From NCBI GenBank assembly GCA_046760705.1, contig JBHIER010000061.1, forward strand, positions 1 through 11,369: a stretch of DNA of 11,369 nt, in the 5' to 3' direction. Shown here piece by piece: positions 1 through 4,756 of this stretch; the stretch's first letter is position 1, and the number at the start of each line of letters is the position of its first letter. Position numbers and translations under genes: made by a program. The notes beneath the pieces are model-generated. The model saw nothing but the letters and a program-made list of their open reading frames with translations. It ran no database searches and was not told where the DNA came from. This stretch comes from JBHIER01 sp046760705 [NCBI: bacterium] (GTDB lineage: Bacteria; JBHIER01; G020348925).

Positions 1-129
1 CGTATTGCAATCCGCTGCCCAGAATTCATCTGGCGAAGGATCAGTTATGTCCAGGATGATATTTATCGCGATAACGATGTCGATCACATTGACCTGCCCA
101 TCGCTGTTGACATCACTTACTTTCCTTTT
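1..129 (-). pseudogene. Dockerin type I domain fragment, 5' end broken, runs off the left edge
   Basis: The minus strand reads in one frame into an EF-hand-like calcium loop, DVNSDGQVNVIDI, with acidic or polar residues at loop positions 1, 3, 5 and 12. The helix IVIAINIILDI follows, then DPSPDEFWAADCNT at the window edge. This is the first half of a type I dockerin, a module that in cellulosome organisms binds cohesin and in many other bacteria sits at the C terminus of secreted proteins. A stop (TAA, complement of 130-132) closes the frame just upstream and no start codon precedes the loop, so as read it cannot be translated on its own. It probably belonged to the same ancestral secreted protein as the remnants to its right. 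A sequencing error could mimic this break. Confidence 0.7.
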
Positions 130-132
130 TTA

Positions 133-350
133 AGGCGAGTTACATAGCCAGCTTACCTCTCAAAAATAATTTTGTTCTCCTCACATTCAGTCAAAGGAAG
201 ACAGGTAATATTAGAGCCAGTTTCAGGTATGACGTTATCGTAAATCTTACTTCCCGTGCTGGAGAATATTTAACACCGTCCAAGTGATCCTCGACTTTGT
301 TCCCCTTAGGACCTGACTTCAAACCTCCCTTTTGAAATTTTACGGTTATG
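133..350 (-). pseudogene. Frame-shifted coding remnants between the LRR start and the dockerin
   Basis: This gap has no intact gene, but two minus-strand frames look like degraded coding sequence. One reads DITVKFQKGG and later EDHLDGVKYSPAREVRF (about 355-250). About 250-240 the readable frame moves by one step and continues DNVIPETGSNITCLPL and then TECEENKIIFER before a TAA near 155. The composition (charged and polar alternating with beta-prone residues) resembles an extracellular domain, but I recognise no family. The pieces lie in different frames from both the LRR fragment and the dockerin, which fits a decayed secreted-protein gene. It could also be chance reading of non-coding DNA. 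Confidence 0.4.
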
Positions 351-666
351 TCAGCTATTTTGCCCTCTGTCTAGGTTTTTCATCTTTAACGTCACCAGCG
401 CTTCGGGTGGGATGGCGTCAGAAAACCCATTTTGGTGAATATCCAAACTTACAACTCCTCCGCCACTGACCGTGACACCATACCAGGTGGACACCGGGTT
501 GCTTGACAACCAGTTTGTGTTGTTCGTCCAGTTATCCCCATTAGTACTGTTATGTAAAGCTACCAGAGCGAGAGAATCGGTTTCGGGGACTTGCGCGGGT
601 GCCGTTCCGACGTTGAAACCCGCCACCAGAAGAACGGCCAAAACAAAAGAGAAAATGCTTCGGCAT
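351..666 (-). pseudogene. Start of a secreted leucine-rich-repeat protein, frameshifted in the signal peptide and truncated
   Basis: The minus strand encodes a signal peptide core (VLAVLLVAGFNVG, then TAPAQ as a likely cleavage site). It continues with ETDSLALVALHNSTNGDNW, WTNNTNWLSSNPVSTWYGV and one leucine-rich repeat, VVSLDIHQNGFSDAIPPEAL. This is the typical beginning of bacterial secreted LRR proteins: an N-terminal cap with an NGDNWTNNTNW-like motif, then plant-type LRRs. The best start is the ATG at 666, preceded by AGGAG (674-678) at 7 nt spacing, giving MPKHFLF. That start is one frame off the downstream reading frame. Removing a single T from the T-rich run (A runs on the plus strand at 640-643 and 645-648) joins them into a perfect signal peptide. 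The frame then stops after one repeat, whereas relatives carry many. A continuous frame exists up to 710 but would need a poor upstream start. It is broken either by mutation or by a homopolymer sequencing error. Confidence 0.7.
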
Positions 667-673
667 TTTCTTT

Positions 674-678
674 CTCCT
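674..678 (-). promoter_or_regulatory. Shine-Dalgarno site of the LRR gene
   Basis: AGGAG on the minus strand lies 7 nt upstream of the ATG at 666. It fixes the intended start of the LRR gene and so shows that the downstream frame is shifted by one base. No convincing promoter hexamers were found in the 100 bases upstream. Confidence 0.6.
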
Positions 679-795
679 TTCTTTAAAAGTAAACATTTCC
701 ACCAGAACATTCAGTGATTTGCAAAAATTCAAACTGATGATTTCTCACTAATCTTCACTCCAGAGTGGCTGGGGCTCCTGAATGATGGGCTGAAC

Positions 796-1296
796 TTACT
801 GAAGTTCTTCTGCCAGTCTCTTTAAGAAAGTCAAAAAGGATCTTATCTCTTCTCTAAATCTCTTATTTACTTCTTTAACCTTCTCTAAAAGAGGCTTTAC
901 GCGTTCCCATTCGAGCTCAAAACCATAGAGCTTTCGAACAAGATGCCTGAACCTTAGATACTCTTCCAGTTCTTTTTCTAAGGTTTGAGTGATAACAAAG
1001 GGGCGTACCTCTGGAATATCAAGAGCCATATTCTTAAGAAGCCTTCGATGCCAATTAGATGTTGTGGGAACCCTTCCATTGATCTCTCCTGCTATCTTTT
1101 CAAAGATACCTTCATAGCCTGTATAAAGATTATGGAGTTCTAGAGCAGCACTCTCTAAAAAGTATTGCCGATCTTCTGAAGAGGCATCCTTTAGCTTGTT
1201 CTGAAGTCTTTGAAGCGACCCTTCAAGAACTTCCAAACTCTTCAATTCTTCTTCAATCTCAGCAATTAGAGTAATGATTTCTTCTTTGGTCTTCAT
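796..1296 (-). CDS. HEPN (HepT-like) domain protein, probable partner of the upstream nucleotidyltransferase
   Basis: The 166-residue all-helical protein overlaps the 3' end of a minimal nucleotidyltransferase gene, the classic order of MNT-HEPN toxin-antitoxin pairs. In the best-known pairs HepT is an RNase whose active site is RX4HXY, and MntA blocks it by adding AMP to the motif tyrosine. Here the matching stretch is RFRHLVRKLYGFELEWERV (from residue 115): R117, four residues, K122, one residue, Y124. The catalytic histidine position therefore carries lysine, while the arginine and the modifiable tyrosine remain. A separate histidine (H118) follows R117. The N-terminal 40 residues and the C-terminal 40 look like coiled helices. 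The start at 1296 has an AAGGAGG sequence (1309-1315) upstream at slightly long spacing. The DNA is AT-richer than the core genes, suggesting acquisition. The HEPN call is good; RNase activity is uncertain because of the lysine. Confidence 0.75.
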   Translation of the reverse strand: MKTKEEIITLIAEIEEELKSLEVLEGSLQRLQNKLKDASSEDRQYFLESAALELHNLYTGYEGIFEKIAGEINGRVPTTSNWHRRLLKNMALDIPEVRPFVITQTLEKELEEYLRFRHLVRKLYGFELEWERVKPLLEKVKEVNKRFREEIRSFLTFLKRLAEELQ

Positions 1297-1657
1297 AAAG
1301 AACTACCCCCTCCTTTTCTATTCGCTCTTTAAAGAATCCCTTGCATTCTTCTAATGGTTTTATATCAACTGATCTGCCTATAAGCTCTTCAGTCTCTACC
1401 AAAACTTTTATAAAAACTTCCTTTCCTATTCCTTCTACTCCAAGGTCTATATCCGAATCTCTACTCCATCGTCCCTTGACTGCTGAGCCGAATAAAACCA
1501 CCTTTGTAGCTCCATACTTTTTAACCAACAAAGAGCAGACCTTCTTTGCTAAAGCAAAGGCCTCTTCCTTCAAGGTTTTAAGTTCTCTCTCTTCTTCGGC
1601 TTGCTTTCTCTTCCAAGCCTCAATATAAGATGAATAAATCGTTCTCATAACCTCCAT
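1259..1657 (-). CDS. Minimal nucleotidyltransferase (MNT), likely antitoxin of the HEPN protein
   Basis: The 132-residue protein has a helical N-terminal extension rich in Glu, Lys and Arg (residues 8-45), followed by the DNA polymerase beta-like nucleotidyltransferase fold. The signature is complete: VVLFGSAVKGRWSRDSDIDL contains G57-S58, ten residues, then D69-x-D71. The third metal ligand is D98 in RSVDIKP. MNT proteins of this size accompany HEPN proteins and, in characterised pairs, AMPylate the HEPN tyrosine to neutralise it. The gene overlaps the HEPN start by 38 nt, so translation is probably coupled. Two start codons compete: ATG at 1657, and ATG at 1648 three codons in. A TATAAT box overlaps the first, which would favour the second as the start of a leaderless message. 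Function as antitoxin is inferred from architecture. Confidence 0.82.
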   Translation of the reverse strand: MEVMRTIYSSYIEAWKRKQAEEERELKTLKEEAFALAKKVCSLLVKKYGATKVVLFGSAVKGRWSRDSDIDLGVEGIGKEVFIKVLVETEELIGRSVDIKPLEECKGFFKERIEKEGVVLYEDQRRNHYSNC

Positions 1658-1684
1658 TATACATCAAATCAATCCAAAAAGCAA
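1656..1684 (-). promoter_or_regulatory. Candidate sigma-70-type promoter of the MNT-HEPN pair
   Basis: On the minus strand TTGCTT (1679-1684) and a perfect TATAAT (1656-1661) are separated by 17 nt. Seven bases after TATAAT comes ATG at 1648, so transcription could begin at or within a base of that start codon, giving a leaderless mRNA. The -35 matches consensus at only three of six positions. Chance occurrence in AT-rich DNA is possible. Confidence 0.45.
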
Positions 1685-1740
1685 GAAAAAATGAATGCCT
1701 GCAAGCCGAAGGCTTACAGCCAAATAAATTGTTGTCTCGG

Positions 1741-1825
1741 TCCCTTGCTCGCATGCTCCTCTCTGCTCTTTGCCCTTTGTTCGCACCTCTTGGCTCTTCG
1801 CTCTTTGCTCTGCGCTCTGCATTCT
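1741..1825. repeat. Degenerate 7-8 bp pyrimidine-rich tandem repeat
   Basis: The stretch is built from imperfect copies of units such as TGCTCTT, CGCTCTT and TGGCTCTT. On the other strand this reads as AAGAGCA-like units that translate as RAKSKEQ-type low-complexity peptide. The open frames across it in either direction are by-products of the repeat and are not called as genes. It lies in the spacer between the MNT-HEPN pair and the DUF5678 gene and may be a variable-length tract. Confidence 0.6.
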
Positions 1826-1834
1826 AGAACGTCG

Positions 1835-1874
1835 GAGATTGCTTCCCCCGGATCAAGTCCGGGATCGCAATGGC
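1835..1874. repeat. Palindromic intergenic repeat of the GATTGCTTC...CCGGATCAAGTCCGG type
   Basis: A nested palindrome: ATTGC (1838-1842) pairs with GCAAT (1867-1871), and inside it CCCGGA (1847-1852) pairs exactly with TCCGGG (1858-1863) around the loop TCAAG. Its translation on the minus strand, CHCDPGLDPGEAIS, is a peptide I recognise from spurious ORFs over REP-like repeats in many proteobacterial and candidate-phylum genomes. It is likely one copy of a dispersed family. The rest of the spacer 1658-2043 contains the neighbouring pyrimidine repeat and otherwise nothing recognisable. Confidence 0.7.
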
Positions 1875-2043
1875 AGTGAACGATCGGGCTTCTCTTTATG
1901 AACGCATTTTGGAACAAACATTAAAATACGTCACCGTAGTTGCAAGCTAGAGCATTTAGTTTAGGATGTTCATAGCAATTAAAAGTTTTATTCCCATAGA
2001 CATGCAGTGCTGCCTCAATAAACATAAAAACTACGCCTCTTTT

Positions 2044-2202
2044 TTAATTTTCCTCGTCAGCGGCAACAACGATATGGGAGCACCTGTATCCAGAATCGCC
2101 GGCCACAGGACAGATGACTCGGATTATCGGGATTTCTATCCCCAGTGCCTTAAGCTTAGGATCCTGAAGCTCAATGACCTTAAGCCGGATTCTGATAGAC
2201 AT
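2044..2202 (-). CDS. Small hypothetical protein (52 aa) overlapping the DUF5678-like gene
   Basis: The ORF starts at ATG 2202 inside the last codons of the DUF5678-like gene, in another frame with a 23-nt overlap, and ends at TAA 2044. It reads MSIRIRLKVIELQDP, then LKALGIEIPIIRVICPVAGD, and ends SHIVVAADEEN. The alternating hydrophobic pattern suggests beta strands. The overlap with the upstream stop suggests translational coupling, which is the main reason to call it real. DUF5678 genes are often followed by a small, sometimes retropepsin-like protein, but no DTGA-like catalytic motif is visible here, so it is either a different partner or a truncated one. I do not recognise the family. Confidence 0.5.
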   Translation of the reverse strand: MSIRIRLKVIELQDPKLKALGIEIPIIRVICPVAGDSGYRCSHIVVAADEEN

Positions 2203-2422
2203 AAGCGCCCCCTTCTACGAACATCACTACCGGCCTGCAGGATTCTCCAAATTTCTTTCGAGCTTCTCTTCCAACTTCCTCAGCATCATCACCAACTGCA
2301 ACCAGGCTCTTTCGATGGACTGCAACCCACTTGTCTGGATACTTGCTCACCCACCCTGGATAGTGATCCAGCAGCCAATCGAAATCCTCTAACTCTTGCT
2401 TGGAAAAAATTTCGTCTTTCAT
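2180..2422 (-). CDS. DUF5678-like small protein
   Basis: The 80-residue protein begins MKDEIFSKQELEDFDWLLDH. Its core reads YPDKWVAVHRKSLVAVGDDA, then EEVGREARKKFGESCRPVVM, and it ends VEGGAYVYQNPA. The pattern KWVAV, a short turn, VAVGDDAEEV, a helix, then a hydrophobic strand is the signature of the small DUF5678 family, whose biochemical role is unknown to me. No signal peptide or membrane segment is seen, so it is cytoplasmic. The start ATG at 2422 has only a weak purine stretch (GAAAAGGG) upstream. It overlaps the following 52-residue ORF. A broken relative of this module occurs near 9528-9596. Confidence 0.7.
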   Translation of the reverse strand: MKDEIFSKQELEDFDWLLDHYPGWVSKYPDKWVAVHRKSLVAVGDDAEEVGREARKKFGESCRPVVMFVEGGAYVYQNPA

Positions 2423-2462
2423 GTCTGTTCGCCCTTTTCAATAGCCACACTTGGTGAAGAGG

Positions 2463-2544
2463 GAGATTCCTCGATTCGGCCTTGACTCACTCGGAGTGAC
2501 ACATGGGTGGAATCTGACTCGAATGGGCTCTGCTCGGAATGACA
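2463..2544. repeat. Intergenic repeat copies sharing CTCGGARTGACA
   Basis: GAGATTCCTCGATTCGG at 2463-2479 leads to ACTCGGAGTGACA at 2489-2501. A second, partial copy ends in CTCTGCTCGGAATGACA at 2528-2544. Motifs of the form GAGATTCCTCG...CTCGGAATGAC are common dispersed intergenic repeats in many environmental genomes. The spacer 2423-2659 contains this block and the hairpin element that follows, and no convincing gene. Confidence 0.55.
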
Positions 2545-2574
2545 TACTACTCTTCATTTATCTCTGTGCCTCTG

Positions 2575-2636
2575 AGCCCCGTTGGATAAAAGCCGTAGGA
2601 TATTTATCCAACGGTGTAAACTATCCTGCGGGGCGA
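2575..2636. repeat. Hairpin element flanked by 7-bp direct repeats
   Basis: CCGTTGGATAAA (2579-2590) and TTTATCCAACGG (2603-2614) form a perfect 12-bp inverted repeat with a 12-nt loop. The outer ends GCCCCG (2576-2581) and CGGGGC (2629-2634) are also inverted repeats, and AGGATA (2597-2602) can pair with TATCCT (2622-2627). The segment is bordered by GCCTCTG at 2568-2574 and 2637-2643, which looks like a target-site duplication. As RNA it would be a strong stem-loop just downstream of mlaD (stop at 2660). It may end the operon, though no long U tract follows. Confidence 0.6.
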
Positions 2637-2659
2637 GCCTCTGTGGCAAATAGTCCTGG

Positions 2660-3562
2660 TCAAAAGTCGAAGACCGAAATCTTGAAGTATTTGCCCGGAT
2701 GCTTCTTGATATCTTCGATGAGGAGGTTCACCTCTCTGGTCGTCTTCTGAAGCTCGTCATAGAGTTCACGGCTGTTCACCAGTTCCCCCAGGGTCCCTTC
2801 ACCCCGATCAATCCTATCGCTGATGACTTTGAAAGTCGAGGAGATCTCCTCCAACTGGGAAAGAACTGTATCGAAGCGCTCTGACGAGGCGCTGAACCGC
2901 ATAACCGTTGAATCAACGACCGATCGGTTTTCCTCAACAAGACCCCTGAGTTCTTCTGAAGTGGCTTTGAAGTCCTGGACAGCCTCTTTGAAATCGGCCC
3001 GGTTTTCTTCAATAAGGGCCCGTATTGCTCCCGTCAACTCCTGAGCATCGGCCAGGCTCTGTTCAATCGATCCAAGAAGCCCCTTACCCGCCACCGAGCG
3101 GTCGATCTTCTCCACTAACTGCCTGATCTCTGTGACGAGACTGCCCAACATACCGACCACTTCGAAGACATCGGTCTGATGTGCCCCCTGAATGGGTTGA
3201 GAGATGTCTAACGGGCGCCCGCTCTGCCCAGGGTCAATCTCTACATACTTAAGGCCCACCAGTCCACTACTCGTGACTATGAACTTCGCATCATCGCTCA
3301 ACTGAACATCTGAATTCAAGACAAGGTCGACATGGACCTTTCCCTGTTGAAGAGAGATGGTCCTGACCGAACCTTTTCTCACTCCAGCCACCATCACCGG
3401 ATCTCCCTCCTTCAGCCCGGCAACGTTGTCGAAGTAGACAGTTATGGAGTAAACGTCACGATTGAACGTGAACTCTTTAAGAAAGATAATACCCGCAACT
3501 AAGATAACGATTGCAAACAGAGCGAAAATGCCGACCAACAATTCTGTCCTCTTACCCTCCAT
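2660..3562 (-). CDS. mlaD: MCE/MlaD family lipid-transport protein
   Basis: The 300-residue protein has one N-terminal membrane anchor (residues 9-30, LLVGIFALFAIVILVAGIIF) with most of the chain in the periplasm. One MCE domain follows (about residues 38-115), with the typical VYFDNVAGLKEGDPVMVAGV and LVGLKYVEI. A long helical tail (about 135-290) has regularly spaced acidic and basic residues, including GEGTLGELVNSRELYDEL near its end. MlaD rings carry phospholipids between inner and outer membrane as part of MlaFEDB-type ABC systems. The permease and ATPase (mlaE, mlaF) are not in this window. The start at 3562 has AAGGAG six bases upstream. It is the last gene of the minus-strand cluster, separated from hprK by the EIIA-like remnant. 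The family call is firm; the gene name is by family, since MCE paralogues are common. Confidence 0.88.
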   Translation of the reverse strand: MEGKRTELLVGIFALFAIVILVAGIIFLKEFTFNRDVYSITVYFDNVAGLKEGDPVMVAGVRKGSVRTISLQQGKVHVDLVLNSDVQLSDDAKFIVTSSGLVGLKYVEIDPGQSGRPLDISQPIQGAHQTDVFEVVGMLGSLVTEIRQLVEKIDRSVAGKGLLGSIEQSLADAQELTGAIRALIEENRADFKEAVQDFKATSEELRGLVEENRSVVDSTVMRFSASSERFDTVLSQLEEISSTFKVISDRIDRGEGTLGELVNSRELYDELQKTTREVNLLIEDIKKHPGKYFKISVFDF

Positions 3563-3589
3563 CCAGCTCTCCTTTACCTGTTCTATTCA

Positions 3590-3751
3590 TTAGCCGCTGA
3601 GACACAGGGCACACAGCGGAGCGTAGCCGCTCTCCCAGCTCGATGCCAACAATTCCCGCCTGGCGTAGCTTTTGAACCAGCACCGGAAGGTGGCGGTGCA
3701 AAGCAACTCTCGCCCGACGTCGCCATGAGTAAAAAGAGTACCAGTGACCAT
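3590..3751 (-). pseudogene. Remnant resembling the N terminus of a mannose-family PTS EIIA
   Basis: Immediately after hprK (its stop codon is about 11 nt upstream, with AGGA nearby) an ATG at 3751 begins MVTGTLFTHGDVGRELLCTA. This closely follows the start of EIIA-Man-type proteins, including the THG motif whose histidine accepts phosphate from HPr. After about 22 residues the similarity ends and the frame closes at 53 residues, whereas EIIA-Man domains are about 130. The following sequence contains inverted repeats (CCGCTG at 3594-3599 with CAGCGG at 3614-3619; AGCGG at 3615-3619 with CCGCT at 3627-3631) and repeat-like CTGTGTGCCCTGTGTCTC. This suggests that the gene was truncated by deletion or repeat insertion. 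EIIA next to hprK is a known arrangement in other Gram-negative bacteria. It is probably non-functional; a chance likeness is possible but unlikely given its position. Confidence 0.6.
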
Positions 3752-3762
3752 AAAGATAGATC

Positions 3763-4731
3763 CTACTCTGTGTCATCCCGAAGAGAGGATTCTGGCTTGC
3801 TCTTGTGCTGTATCGCCTCACGAAGTCTGCGGCTAAATTCCTTAGCGGGATGATAGCCATATATCTCCAAGAGATGATTGAGGGCGATCACCTCGGCAAT
3901 GACCGTGATGTTTTTCCCGGGAAAGATGGGCACTGTGACTAACGGCACCTCTACATCAAGAATCTTTGTCGTCGCCTCCTCGATACCGAGTCTCTCGTAG
4001 TCCTGGGTCTCATCGTAATCGACAAGCCGCACCTCCACTTCAATCCTCTTCTGGAGGCGAATTGCTCTCACACCAAAGACACTTTGCACATCGATGATCC
4101 CGACGCCGCGGATTTCGATGTGGTGCCGGAGCAGATCGTTGCTGGAACCCAACAGAAGGCCCCTGGCACTCCTGGTGATGGGGACCACATCGTCAGCCAC
4201 TAAGCGATGGCCCCTTTCCACTAAGTCGAGGGCGACCTCACTCTTGCCGATGTTACTGCGTCCAGTAAAGAGGAGCCCAACACCGTACACATCCACCAGG
4301 GAGCCATGGACAGTCGTCTCCGGGGCGAAGAGATCATCGAGATAATAACTGAAGAGATGGACAAATTTTGTGGTGGAGAAACTCGTTCGAAGCACGGCGA
4401 TCCCTGCTTGCTCGGCTATCTCAAGAAGCGGAGGTGGAGGTTCATTGGCATTGGTGATGATGACGCAAGGCAGATCGAAGTTGAACAAAATCTCCAGTGT
4501 CCGCCTCAACTCCTCTTGGGAGAGTTTCCTGAGGTAGGCGACCTCGGCGTTCCCCAGAATTTGGACCCGCTTATAGGCAAAAAGATCGACGAAACCGGCC
4601 AGGGCCAACCCGGGGCGGTGGATGTCGTTTCTGGTGATCCGCTTCTTGAGCCCCCTCTCTCCGCACAACAGTTCCAGATCGAGGCGTTCTCGATTCTCTT
4701 CAATCAATCTGGCAACAGTGATACCTTCCAC
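3763..4731 (-). CDS. hprK: HPr kinase/phosphorylase
   Basis: The 322-residue protein has the two HprK domains. The N-terminal regulatory domain (about 1-130) contains RPGLALAGFVDLF. The C-terminal kinase domain has VHG (H142), the P-loop GRSNIGKS (157-164), ADD (D180, D181) and the family signature EIRGVGIIDV (206-215). HprK uses ATP or pyrophosphate to phosphorylate a serine of HPr and also removes it, linking carbon status to PTS activity. The third P-loop glycine of the usual GxSGxGKS is asparagine (N160), while the essential GKS is intact, so activity is expected. The start is GTG at 4731, 25 nt after rpoN, with a GAGGG sequence upstream. Its substrate HPr is not in the window. The position after rpoN matches many Gram-negative genomes, though hpf is missing in between. 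Confidence 0.93.
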   Translation of the reverse strand: MEGITVARLIEENRERLDLELLCGERGLKKRITRNDIHRPGLALAGFVDLFAYKRVQILGNAEVAYLRKLSQEELRRTLEILFNFDLPCVIITNANEPPPPLLEIAEQAGIAVLRTSFSTTKFVHLFSYYLDDLFAPETTVHGSLVDVYGVGLLFTGRSNIGKSEVALDLVERGHRLVADDVVPITRSARGLLLGSSNDLLRHHIEIRGVGIIDVQSVFGVRAIRLQKRIEVEVRLVDYDETQDYERLGIEEATTKILDVEVPLVTVPIFPGKNITVIAEVIALNHLLEIYGYHPAKEFSRRLREAIQHKSKPESSLRDDTE

Positions 4732-4756
4732 GGGGCCCTCGAAATCTCAAAGGTGT

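Noticed and set aside
720-795. Terminator or small gene between HEPN and the LRR remnant
   Set aside because: CACTC/GAGTG can pair, but the loop is only two bases and no U run or ORF follows.
1691-1917. Open frames on both strands over the tandem repeat and palindrome
   Set aside because: They consist of low-complexity RAKSKEQ-like peptide and the CDPGLDPGEAI repeat peptide, known artefacts of intergenic repeats.
1966-2457. 163-codon plus-strand frame
   Set aside because: Antisense to the DUF5678-like gene and its overlapping partner; the product has no recognisable features.
1835-2643. Possible CRISPR array because several repeats occur
   Set aside because: The repeats are of different families and there is no regular repeat-spacer spacing.
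2451-2750. 99-codon plus-strand frame
   Set aside because: Covers intergenic repeats and the antisense end of mlaD; no domain pattern.
3552-3860. 102-codon minus-strand frame overlapping the hprK end and mlaD start
   Set aside because: The right half is an out-of-frame reading of hprK. The left part (LPVLVQKLRQAGIVGIELGE) looks slightly coding, but no start or family supports it, and the EIIA-like frame explains the region better.
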